This document shows positions 1 through 7,001 of a stretch of 35,343 nt of DNA, piece by piece. The position numbers and the translations under genes were made by a program. The notes beneath the pieces are model-generated. The model made no database searches, had not been told where the DNA came from, and worked only from the letters and a program-made list of their open reading frames with translations. Positions within the stretch are counted from its first letter, which is position 1. Each line of letters begins with the position of its first letter. This stretch comes from Thioalkalivibrio sp. (GTDB lineage: Bacteria > Pseudomonadota > Gammaproteobacteria > Ectothiorhodospirales > Ectothiorhodospiraceae): the NCBI GenBank assembly GCA_007692435.1, contig RECA01000102.1, positions 1 through 35,343 of the forward strand. The letters run 5' to 3'.

Positions 1-74
1 CACGGCTGAACGCGGAAGCAAGCCACCACGGCTGAACGCGGAAGCAAGCCACCACGGCTGAACGCGGAAGCAAG
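1..74. repeat. 26-bp tandem repeat, about 2.8 copies, upstream of lipA
   Basis: A 26-base unit beginning CACGGCTGAACGCGGAAGC is repeated head to tail at 1-26 and 27-52, and partly at 53-74, where it runs into the palindrome GCGGAAGCAAGCTTCCGC. The copies are identical where complete. The array may extend left of the window. It belongs to the same palindrome-rich family seen after lipA (GGAAGC core). No function can be read from it. Confidence 0.85.
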
Positions 75-151
75 CTTCCGCAAGTGAAAGCGGGAGCAAG
101 CTCCCGCACTCCTAAGCGCGAGAGACCGAAGACTGTCCAGCCGAGGTGGGG
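64..151. repeat. Left arm of 88-bp inverted repeat flanking lipA
   Basis: Read in reverse complement, this stretch matches 1259-1346 at 81 of 88 positions by my hand alignment. The last 45 or so positions are identical. It contains the two hairpins GCGGAAGC-AA-GCTTCCGC and GCGGGAGC-AA-GCTCCCGC and a non-palindromic stretch (GAGAGACCGAAGACTGTCC). The match therefore goes beyond simple shared palindromes. Together the arms enclose lipA and its own upstream region. Confidence 0.9.
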
Positions 152-263
152 CGCGGCGGTAACCCGACCCGGCGCCCGGAGTCATGCACGGACCGACGAC
201 CGCTGGCATAGTAGCCCGGCAAGAATGCCGACAGCATCGGCAGAAACGCAGACGGAGCACGCC

Positions 264-1244
264 ATGCAGACCCCGAAACGAGTCCGGCAGGGAGAGAAGA
301 TGCGCGCCGAGGAGAAGGTTGCGCGGATCCCCGTGAAGATCACGCCCACCGAGCAGCCCCTGCGCAAGCCGCGCTGGATACGGGCGCAGAGCCAGGCGGC
401 TCCGGGTGTCCAGCGGATCAAGCGGATCCTGCGCGAGCAGCGGCTGCACACGGTCTGCGAGGAGGCGAGCTGCCCCAACCTCGGTGAATGCTTTGCGCAC
501 GGGACCGCGACCTTCATGATCATGGGCGACATCTGCACCCGCCGCTGTCCCTTCTGCGACGTGGCGCACGGCCGCCCGAATCCCCTCGATCCCGAGGAAC
601 CCCGGCACCTGGCCGAGACCATCCGCGCGATGGGCCTGCGCTACGTGGTCATCACCTCGGTGGACCGCGACGACCTGCGCGACGGCGGCGCGGCGCACTT
701 CGTGGCCTGTATACAGGCGGTGCGCGAGCAGAACCCCGACATCCGCATCGAGATCCTGGTACCGGACTTTCGCGGCCGCGCGGACACGGCCCTCGGCATC
801 CTGCGGCAGGCGCCCCCCGACGTCTTCAACCACAACCTGGAGACCATCCCGAGGCTCTACCGCAAGGCCCGGCCGGGCTCCGATTACCGGGTCTCGCTGG
901 AACTGCTGCGGGACTTCCGCGAGGAGCATCCGGGTGTACCCACGAAATCGGGACTGATGCTCGGCATCGGCGAGACGCGCGAGGAGCTGCTCGAGGTACT
1001 GCAGGATCTCCGCGACCACGGCTGCGAGATGCTGACCCTCGGACAGTACCTGCAGCCCAGCCGGCATCACCTGCCGGTCGAGCGCTACCTGGAGCCCGCC
1101 GAATTCGACGAACTGGCGGAACGGGCACGCGAGATGGGATTCCGGCAGGTCGCCAGCGGCCCCATGGTGCGCTCTTCCTACCACGCCGACCTTCAGGCGC
1201 AGGAGATCGTCGGCGCCGCACCCCTGGCGGCCGGCCAGGACTGA
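264..1244 (+). CDS. lipA: Lipoyl synthase LipA
   Basis: LipA is a radical-SAM enzyme that inserts two sulfur atoms into protein-bound octanoyl groups, completing the lipoyl cofactor of 2-oxoacid dehydrogenases and the glycine cleavage H protein. The auxiliary-cluster motif CX4CX5C is at Cys65, Cys70 and Cys76. The radical-SAM motif CX3CX2C is at Cys91, Cys95 and Cys98. The C-terminal RSSY motif is present. At 326 residues it matches the usual length. I chose ATG 264 because GGAG lies six bases before it and the cysteine numbering then sits three below E. coli LipA. ATG 300, after GGGAGAGAAG, is a possible alternative. The reading frame is open back to 84, but that part reads through repeats and looks non-coding. 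The gene points opposite to lipB, unlike the usual co-oriented lipB-lipA, and is enclosed by an inverted repeat. Confidence 0.97.
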   Translation: MQTPKRVRQGEKMRAEEKVARIPVKITPTEQPLRKPRWIRAQSQAAPGVQRIKRILREQRLHTVCEEASCPNLGECFAHGTATFMIMGDICTRRCPFCDVAHGRPNPLDPEEPRHLAETIRAMGLRYVVITSVDRDDLRDGGAAHFVACIQAVREQNPDIRIEILVPDFRGRADTALGILRQAPPDVFNHNLETIPRLYRKARPGSDYRVSLELLRDFREEHPGVPTKSGLMLGIGETREELLEVLQDLRDHGCEMLTLGQYLQPSRHHLPVERYLEPAEFDELAERAREMGFRQVASGPMVRSSYHADLQAQEIVGAAPLAAGQD

Positions 1245-1258
1245 GGGCCAGCGCCGCA

Positions 1259-1346
1259 CCCCACCCCGGTTGGACAGTCCTCGGTCTCTCAAGCTATGGA
1301 GTGCGGGAGCTTGCTCCCGCTTTCACTTGCGGAAGCTTGCTTCCGC
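1259..1346. repeat. Right arm of 88-bp inverted repeat flanking lipA
   Basis: This is the inverted partner of 64-151. Seven mismatches are visible, three singles in the lipA-proximal part and four clustered around 1291-1297. It begins 14 bases after the lipA stop codon and ends inside the palindrome array. Its hairpins (GCGGGAGC-TT-GCTCCCGC and GCGGAAGC-TT-GCTTCCGC) could also end transcription of lipA, and of lipB from the other side, although no U-tract follows. Confidence 0.9.
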
Positions 1347-1477
1347 TTTCGTGCCCAGGAGCTTGCTCCAGCTTTCATGCCCAGGAGCTTGCTTCCGCTT
1401 TCATGCCCAGGAGTGCTTCCGCGGCAGGAGGCGAGCCTCCTGCAGGGCAAAGCGGCGGCAAGCCGCCGCACTCCATA
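1295..1477. repeat. Palindrome array between convergent lipA and lipB
   Basis: At least six short palindromes follow one another: GCGGGAGC-TT-GCTCCCGC, GCGGAAGC-TT-GCTTCCGC, two imperfect CAGGAGC-TT-GCTCC/GCTTCC units, GCAGGAGGC-GA-GCCTCCTGC and GCGGCGGC-AA-GCCGCCGC. Spacers such as TTTCATGCCCAGGAG are repeated between them. The whole block is bounded by a perfect 12-base inverted repeat, TATGGAGTGCGG at 1295-1306 and CCGCACTCCATA at 1466-1477. This looks like a REP-type non-coding repeat cluster. It may serve as a bidirectional terminator between the two lip genes. Confidence 0.85.
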
Positions 1478-1516
1478 GGGGTCTTTATCCTCGGGGGGCG
1501 CGGCGCGCCGTGACCG

Positions 1517-2194
1517 TCAGGGTACCCGGGCGAGCACTCGGACCAGGGGTTCGGGAAGCACGTGCTCGGCCTCGGTCGGGCATCCCAGCAATTCCGCCAC
1601 CCGCGTCTCCAGCGTCGCCGCGACGCGTTCGGGATCGGCCCGCACGCCGAGGCGGTGCATCGAGGTGCTGAGCAGCCCTGGATAGCCGCAGGGATCCATC
1701 CGCTCGAACTCCGGGAGGCGCGGACGCACGTTCAGCGACAGCCCGTGCATGCTGAAGCCGTTGCGCACCCGCAGGCCGAGGGCGGCGATCTTCGCCCCGC
1801 CCACGTAGACACCGGGCGCATCGGAACGGGCCTCTGCCCGGATGCCGAACCCTGCAAGGCTGTCGATCACGGCCTGCTGCAACAGATCCACCAGGGCGCG
1901 CACCCCGAGACGGTGGCGGCGCAGGTCCAGCAGGGTGTACAGCACGATCTGGCCGGGACCGTGAAGGGTCACCTGCCCGCCCCGGTCCACCCGGATCACC
2001 GGTATCGCCCCGGGCGCGCGCAGGTGTGCGGGGCGCGCGTTGCGGCCGAGGGTGAAGACCGGCGGGTGCTCCACCCGCCAGAGCTCGTCGGGCGTGTGCT
2101 GCGCGCGCTCCTGCAGCTGCAGCTGCATCGCGCGCCATACCGGCACGTACGGCTGGCGGCCAAGCCGGTAACAGCGCAGCGACGTCGGGATCAC
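1517..2194 (-). CDS. lipB: Octanoyltransferase LipB
   Basis: LipB transfers octanoyl groups from acyl carrier protein to lipoyl domains, the step before LipA. The protein has 225 residues from GTG 2194. That start puts the catalytic pair at Lys135 (GGAKIAALG) and Cys169 (DPCGYPG), exactly the E. coli positions, which supports it. The frame stays open upstream, but that part lies opposite ybeD in another frame and is not LipB-like. The start lies five bases past the ybeD stop codon, so lipB is the last gene of the mrdA-to-lipB operon and is probably translationally linked to ybeD. lipA, normally next, is inverted here. Confidence 0.96.
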   Translation of the reverse strand: MIPTSLRCYRLGRQPYVPVWRAMQLQLQERAQHTPDELWRVEHPPVFTLGRNARPAHLRAPGAIPVIRVDRGGQVTLHGPGQIVLYTLLDLRRHRLGVRALVDLLQQAVIDSLAGFGIRAEARSDAPGVYVGGAKIAALGLRVRNGFSMHGLSLNVRPRLPEFERMDPCGYPGLLSTSMHRLGVRADPERVAATLETRVAELLGCPTEAEHVLPEPLVRVLARVP

Positions 2195-2199
2195 GCGGA

Positions 2200-2469
2200 C
2201 TAGAGCACCATCCGGACGCGAGGGCAGGCGCCCAGTGCCCGGTACAGGTCGTCCAGCTGCTCCTGGCTGGTTGCGGTCAGGGTGATGGTCACCCCGACGT
2301 AGTTGCCGGCCGACGACTCCCGGTGCACCACGTCCACGGTATCGGGGTCTGGCACGTGTCCGGCGATGCAGGCCTCCACCGCCTCGAGGAATTCCGCGTG
2401 GGCCTCGCCCATCACCTTGATCGGAAAACGGCAGGGGAAGTCGAGCAGGGTCTCGCGGTCGTCCGTCAT
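2200..2469 (-). CDS. ybeD: DUF493 family protein YbeD
   Basis: This is a small (89-residue) ACT-like alpha/beta protein of the DUF493/YbeD family, found beside lipB in many proteobacteria. Its biochemical role is not established. Family hallmarks are the N-terminal FPCRFPIKVMG segment and the SSAGNYVGVTITLTA strand. Its ATG overlaps the stop of dat by four bases (ATGA), and lipB begins five bases after its end, so the three are translated from one message. Confidence 0.93.
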   Translation of the reverse strand: MTDDRETLLDFPCRFPIKVMGEAHAEFLEAVEACIAGHVPDPDTVDVVHRESSAGNYVGVTITLTATSQEQLDDLYRALGACPRVRMVL

Positions 2470-3335
2470 TGGGCTGCTCCGGTTTCTCTGATTCCCATGG
2501 ACCTGTCGCGGGCACGGCGAAAGACCCCGAGGGCGCGCTGCCAGACCGGATACCCCCGCCCGCCTCCGACCGGGTGGCCGTCGAGGGTGGTCACCGGCAC
2601 CAGCTCCCGGGTGGAGCTGGTGACCCAGATCTCATCGGCCGAGCGCAGGGCCTCTTCGGACACCGGTGCCTCGCGGCAGTCCCATCCCGCGCCCCGCAGG
2701 CTGTCGACCAGGAATTGCCGCGTGATCCCGGGCAGGATCGCATGGCCGAGGGGCGGCGTGCTGACGCTGTCGCCGTGCACCGCGAAGACGTTGCTCGCGG
2801 CGCCCTCGGTGACCACCCCGTCGCGCAGCAGGATGGCCTCCACGGCCCCGGTCTCCACGGCCTGCTGGCGGGCGAGCACGTTGGCCAGCAACGCGACCGA
2901 CTTGATATCGCAGCGGCCCCAGCGCTGATCCGGCAGCGTGATCGCGGCGATCCCGGCCTCTGCGGGATCCGGCCGGGTCGGCACGATCGGGCTGACCATC
3001 GCGAACACGGTGGGGGTCGCGCCCGCAGGGAAGGCATGATCGCGCGGCGCGGCGCCCCGGCTGATCTGCAGGTAGACCGAACGGTCGCCGCCGGGATTCC
3101 GTTCCAGCAGCCTCTCGAGAAGCCGCGGCCAGCCCTCTTCCGGCCGGGGCTCCGGGATGCGGATACCGGCAAGCGACCGGCCCAGGCGCTCGAGGTGCTC
3201 GTCGAGCAGGAAGAACGCGCCGCCGTAACTCGGAATGACCTCGTAGACCCCATCGCCGAACAGGAAACCCCGGTCCAGCGGCGAGATGCAGGCCTCTCCG
3301 GGCGGCAGGAAGGCGCCGTTCAGGTAGACGAGCAC
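2466..3335 (-). CDS. dat: D-amino-acid aminotransferase (class IV PLP enzyme)
   Basis: A fold-type IV PLP aminotransferase of 289 residues. It probably interconverts D-alanine and D-glutamate with their 2-oxo acids for peptidoglycan precursors. Visible family features are the N-terminal YLNGAFLPPGEACISPLDRGF block, the PLP lysine at residue 145 (DIKSVALL), which is also the position in Bacillus D-amino-acid transaminase, and the late GAASNVFAV and TSSTRELVPV segments. It starts with GTG, six bases after dacA. Branched-chain aminotransferase or aminodeoxychorismate lyase share the fold. The cell-wall operon context favours Dat. Confidence 0.88.
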   Translation of the reverse strand: MLVYLNGAFLPPGEACISPLDRGFLFGDGVYEVIPSYGGAFFLLDEHLERLGRSLAGIRIPEPRPEEGWPRLLERLLERNPGGDRSVYLQISRGAAPRDHAFPAGATPTVFAMVSPIVPTRPDPAEAGIAAITLPDQRWGRCDIKSVALLANVLARQQAVETGAVEAILLRDGVVTEGAASNVFAVHGDSVSTPPLGHAILPGITRQFLVDSLRGAGWDCREAPVSEEALRSADEIWVTSSTRELVPVTTLDGHPVGGGRGYPVWQRALGVFRRARDRSMGIRETGAAQ

Positions 3336-3341
3336 GCCGGT

Positions 3342-4580
3342 TCAGAACGGCCAGGCGGAACGCAGGCCCAGCGCCGCACTGTCCCACAGCCAGCGGAAGA
3401 TGCCGCCGGACTCCACCGGCGCCAGGGCCACCAGCGGCTTGCGTTCCAGCACCTCGCCGCCGAGCGTCACGACCAGCTCGCCCAGCGTGTCACCCGCGTC
3501 GATGGGCGCCTGATGCGGACCCCAGAGTTCCATGGTCGCCTCGAGACGCTCGGCCTGCCCCTGCGGCAGCACCACCCAGAACGGCTCGGCCAGTCCGGCC
3601 TGCGCCGCGGTGTCCGCGCCCCTGTACACCCGCGGCTCGTTCAGCACGTCGCCCGCGTCGAAGAGCTTGCGGGACTCGAAGAAGCGCATGCCCCAGTTGA
3701 TCAGCGCCTGGGACTCGTTTGCGCGGATGATGCCGCCGCGCTGGTGGTTCGGGGCGTCGATCCCCATCACCACCGCGACCAGGCGGCGATCGTTGCGTTC
3801 GGCGGAGGACACGAGGTTGTAGCCGGCCCCGGAGGTCCAGCCGGTCTTCAGGCCATCGAAGCTCTCGTCCCGCCACAGGAGCAGGTTGCGGTTGGACTGC
3901 TCGATGTCGTTGTACTCGAAGGACCGCTCGCTGTAGTAGCCGTAGAGTTCGGGGAAGTCCCGGATCAGTGCCCGGGCCAGGCGGGCCATGTCCGCGGGCG
4001 TCGTGTACTGCGCCTCGTCACCGGGGAGCCCGTGCGGATTCGTGAAGTAGGATCGGTGCATGCCCAGGGCCCGGGCCTGCGCGTTCATCAGGTCCACGAA
4101 GGCCCCTTCCGATCCGGCCACCAGTTCCGCCAGGGCAGTGGAGGCATCGTTACCCGACTGCACGATCATCCCGCGCAGCAGGTCCTCGACCCGAACCCGT
4201 TCGCCCACCTCGATGAACATCCGCGAGGCGCCGTCCATGCCGGTGCGCCAGGCGCGTTCGCTGATCGTCACCGTGTCATCGAGACCGATCTTTCCCGCAC
4301 TGATCTCGCCGAACACCACGTAGGCCGTCATCAGCTTGACCAGGCTGGCCGGCTCGCGCTCGAGATCGGGATCCAGCGCCGCCACCGGAAGACCCGAGTC
4401 GAAGTCCAGCAGGATGTAACTCGCTGCGGTGATATCGGACGGCGGTCGCGGCGTCACGGCCAGCGCGGCGGCTCCGGTGACGCCCGCGCTGCCCGGCGTG
4501 GGCAGTGTCTGGGCCAGCGCCGGCAACGAGACGAACACCAGCAGCAGCGGGCCGGCGAGGCGGAGAATGGATTTCATCAT
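3342..4580 (-). CDS. dacA: D-alanyl-D-alanine carboxypeptidase (PBP5/6 family)
   Basis: A low-molecular-weight penicillin-binding protein that trims the terminal D-Ala from peptidoglycan pentapeptides in the periplasm. A signal peptide ends near residue 23 (LPALA-Q). The active-site motifs are SxxK at Ser79-Lys82 (SLVK), SxN at Ser142-Asn144 (SGN) and KTG at Lys245. A PBP5-type C-terminal beta domain follows, then an amphipathic tail (WLWDSAALGLRSAWPF) suited to membrane anchoring. It starts with two consecutive ATGs. The 268-base gap to mltB is where rlpA usually sits in related operons, so an internal promoter is possible. Confidence 0.95.
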   Translation of the reverse strand: MMKSILRLAGPLLLVFVSLPALAQTLPTPGSAGVTGAAALAVTPRPPSDITAASYILLDFDSGLPVAALDPDLEREPASLVKLMTAYVVFGEISAGKIGLDDTVTISERAWRTGMDGASRMFIEVGERVRVEDLLRGMIVQSGNDASTALAELVAGSEGAFVDLMNAQARALGMHRSYFTNPHGLPGDEAQYTTPADMARLARALIRDFPELYGYYSERSFEYNDIEQSNRNLLLWRDESFDGLKTGWTSGAGYNLVSSAERNDRRLVAVVMGIDAPNHQRGGIIRANESQALINWGMRFFESRKLFDAGDVLNEPRVYRGADTAAQAGLAEPFWVVLPQGQAERLEATMELWGPHQAPIDAGDTLGELVVTLGGEVLERKPLVALAPVESGGIFRWLWDSAALGLRSAWPF

Positions 4581-4848
4581 CGGACAGTCAACCTGAAGAT
4601 CGAGCGGTGAAAGGGATGGGGGACCGGGGCAGGCAAGCCGCGAGCCTGGCAGGAATGCTGCTCGGCCGCGCGACCGGTCCCGGCGCCGGCCATTCTATCC
4701 CGAGCCCGTGGTCTCTGCCCGCTTCGGGACGGATCGGCGCAGCAACCTGTTCGTGCCGGCAGACCCGGGACGCCGGGGGCTCACCATGCCTCATCCCGTG
4801 CCTCATCGACCACGACGCTATAATCCGGCAGCACGCCAGTCTACCGGG
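4581..4848. other. Non-coding gap between mltB and dacA (usual rlpA position)
   Basis: No convincing gene on either strand. Short open frames here show no protein-like composition or RlpA motifs. On the minus strand a weak promoter-like pair (TAGACT, then TATAGC after about 15 bases) lies just past mltB and could serve dacA, but the match is poor. The region is still G+C-rich. Confidence 0.5.
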
Positions 4849-5886
4849 TCATGGGCGCAGCGCCTCTGTTAGCTGGTGCACCGCCATCGCATAGAGGGGG
4901 CTCCGGTTGTAACGGGTGATCACGTAGAAATTCGGGTAGCCGAGATAGAACTCGTATCCGTCACGGCCGTCCAGCCGGATCAGCGAGAAGCGGCCGTCCG
5001 CGGGCACCTCGTCGACGGGACGGACACCGTGGGCCGCGAGTTCCTCCAGCGAGAACCGGGCCTGGTAACCGCCACCGAGCAGCGCCTCGTACGCATCCCC
5101 ATCGGCGCGGGCCCGGGCCACCACCGGCTCGCCGGTCTGCCAGTGGTGCTCGCGGAAGTAGTTGGCGACACTGCCAATCGCATCCGGCCAGGAGTTGATC
5201 AGGTCGCGCCGGCCGTCGCCGTTGAAATCCACCGCGTAGGCCCGGTAGCTCGACGAGATGAACTGACCCCGCCCCATCGCGCCCGCGTAGGAACCAAGCG
5301 TTTCGGTCAGGTCCAGGGACTCTTCCTGAGCCAGTTCCAGGAAGTGCCCCAGCTCGCTGCGGAAGAAGGCCTGTCGCGGCGGATAATCGAAGCCCAGGGT
5401 GACGAGCGCGTCGAGGACCCGGAAGCCGCCAAGGTTGCGACCGTAGTTGGTCTCGACGCCGATGATCGCCGCAATCAGCGCACGGTCGACGCCGAAGGCC
5501 TCTTCGGCCCGCTCCAGCCACTCGGCCTGCTCGTCCATGAAGACGCGGCCGCGCTCGATACGGAGATCGTTCACGAAGATGGGCCGATAGTCCTTCCAGG
5601 GTCGCGCCTCCGCGGGGCGCGAGATCAGGTCGAGGATGCGCTGCTGCGGCTCGACCCCGGCAAACAGCTGTTCCAGCGCATCCCGATCCATCCCGGCCTC
5701 GACCCGCTCGTCGATGAAGGCCTGGACCTCGGGTCGTTCGAGATACGGAGGATCCCCGGCGCGGAACTCGGACTGCGGGCCGGCAACACCGGGCAGCGAA
5801 CAGGCACCGAGAAACAGCACGATCAGGCACGAGGTGCAGGCATGGGCCAGCAGTCGGCCCGACCGGGCCGGCAGGATTGCGGTCAT
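4849..5886 (-). CDS. mltB: Membrane-bound lytic murein transglycosylase B
   Basis: MltB is an outer-membrane lipoprotein that cleaves the MurNAc-GlcNAc bond to form 1,6-anhydro ends, making room for wall growth. The lipobox is FLGAC with Cys29 as the lipidated residue. The family-GH103 catalytic glutamate is Glu145 in IGVETNYGR. The SYAGAMGRGQFISSSY and DFNGDGRRDL segments are typical of MltB. The length of 345 residues is usual. The start overlaps the rodA stop by four bases. The neighbouring elongasome genes imply co-expression with PBP2 and RodA. Confidence 0.95.
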   Translation of the reverse strand: MTAILPARSGRLLAHACTSCLIVLFLGACSLPGVAGPQSEFRAGDPPYLERPEVQAFIDERVEAGMDRDALEQLFAGVEPQQRILDLISRPAEARPWKDYRPIFVNDLRIERGRVFMDEQAEWLERAEEAFGVDRALIAAIIGVETNYGRNLGGFRVLDALVTLGFDYPPRQAFFRSELGHFLELAQEESLDLTETLGSYAGAMGRGQFISSSYRAYAVDFNGDGRRDLINSWPDAIGSVANYFREHHWQTGEPVVARARADGDAYEALLGGGYQARFSLEELAAHGVRPVDEVPADGRFSLIRLDGRDGYEFYLGYPNFYVITRYNRSPLYAMAVHQLTEALRP

Positions 5887-7001
5887 CTATTCACCAGTCG
5901 CTGTCGGGAATGAACGGCCATCAGGATACCGAAGCCCGCCATGAGCGTCACCAAAGACGTGCCGCCGTAGCTGATCAGCGGAAGCGGGATCCCGACCACG
6001 GGCAACAGACCCGTCACCATGCCCATGTTGACGACCATGTAGACCGCAAAGGTCAGGCTGATACTGCCGGCGATCAGCCGGCAGAAGCGTTCCTGGGCCA
6101 TCGCCGCGATCCACAGCCCGCGGCCCACGATCAGGAAGTACAGGACCATCAGCAGCACCACCCCGAGGAAACCGAACTCCTCGGCGTAGACCGCGAACAC
6201 GAAGTCGGTGGAACGCTCCGGGAGGAACTGCAGCTGCGACTGGGTGCCGTTCAGCCAGCCCTTTCCGTAGAGGCCGCCCGAACCGATCGCGATCTTCGAC
6301 TGGATGATGTGGTAGCCGGCCCCGAGCGGATCCGATTCCGGATTCAGCAGCGTCAGTATCCGCTGCCTCTGGTAGTCGTGCATCTGCGTCCACAGCAGTG
6401 GAATCACGGCCGCGATCGCGAGTCCCAGACCGAGGAACCAGCGCCAGTTCAGGCCGGCCAGGAAGATCACGAGCAGTCCGGCGGCACCCACCAGCAGCGC
6501 GGTGCCCAGATCCGGCTGACGCATGATCAGCAGCACCGGCACCACGATCAGCACGCTGACCACCAGCAGGTCCAGGAATCTCGGCGGAGCGTTGCGCAGC
6601 GACAGGTACCACGCCACCATCAGCGGCATCGCCAGCTTCATGATCTCCGAGGGCTGGAATCGGATCACCCCGAGATCCAGCCAGCGGCGGGCCCCCTTGC
6701 CGACATCCCCGAACAGCACCACCGCAAACAGCAGCCCCAGTCCCGCCAGGAACAGCCAGGGCGAGAGCGCACGCAATGTGCTGATCGGGATCCTGGCCAC
6801 CACGAGCAGCGCGAGCACACCCAGCGCGATCCGACTGATCTGCCGCTGCAGCGCCTCCACACTCTCGCCCGACGCGCTGAACAGCACCGCGAGGCCGAGC
6901 ATCAGCAGCACCGCGATCAGCACCAGCAGCGTGCCGTCCAGACGCAGGCTGCGCAGCAGCCACTGGGAGGTGGTCAGCTCACGCCCGGTGACGCTGATCA
7001 T
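5883..7001 (-). CDS. rodA: Peptidoglycan glycosyltransferase RodA (SEDS family)
   Basis: RodA polymerises glycan strands from lipid II together with PBP2 during cell elongation, in the inner membrane. The 372-residue protein has about ten hydrophobic helices. The SEDS blocks are present: the region KLAMPLMVAWYL, the AIGSGGLYGKGW loop, LPERSTDFVFAVYAEEFG, and the end motif GIPLPLISYGGTS. I chose ATG 7001 because it overlaps the mrdA stop (ATGA) and gives the standard length. The frame remains open upstream only as an antisense artefact within mrdA. Confidence 0.97.
   Translation of the reverse strand: MISVTGRELTTSQWLLRSLRLDGTLLVLIAVLLMLGLAVLFSASGESVEALQRQISRIALGVLALLVVARIPISTLRALSPWLFLAGLGLLFAVVLFGDVGKGARRWLDLGVIRFQPSEIMKLAMPLMVAWYLSLRNAPPRFLDLLVVSVLIVVPVLLIMRQPDLGTALLVGAAGLLVIFLAGLNWRWFLGLGLAIAAVIPLLWTQMHDYQRQRILTLLNPESDPLGAGYHIIQSKIAIGSGGLYGKGWLNGTQSQLQFLPERSTDFVFAVYAEEFGFLGVVLLMVLYFLIVGRGLWIAAMAQERFCRLIAGSISLTFAVYMVVNMGMVTGLLPVVGIPLPLISYGGTSLVTLMAGFGILMAVHSRQRLVNR

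Noticed and set aside
1-74. CRISPR-like look of the 26-bp repeats
   Set aside because: The copies abut directly with no unique spacers, and no cas gene is near.
84-263. N-terminal extension of lipA
   Set aside because: The frame is open but reads through palindromic repeats, and LipA numbering and ribosome sites fit ATG 264 or 300.
2469-4610. 713-codon plus-strand open frame opposite dat and dacA
   Set aside because: A shadow frame; the minus-strand genes carry all expected active-site motifs.
4819-4824. Perfect TATAAT on the plus strand
   Set aside because: No -35 at proper spacing and no plus-strand gene follows.
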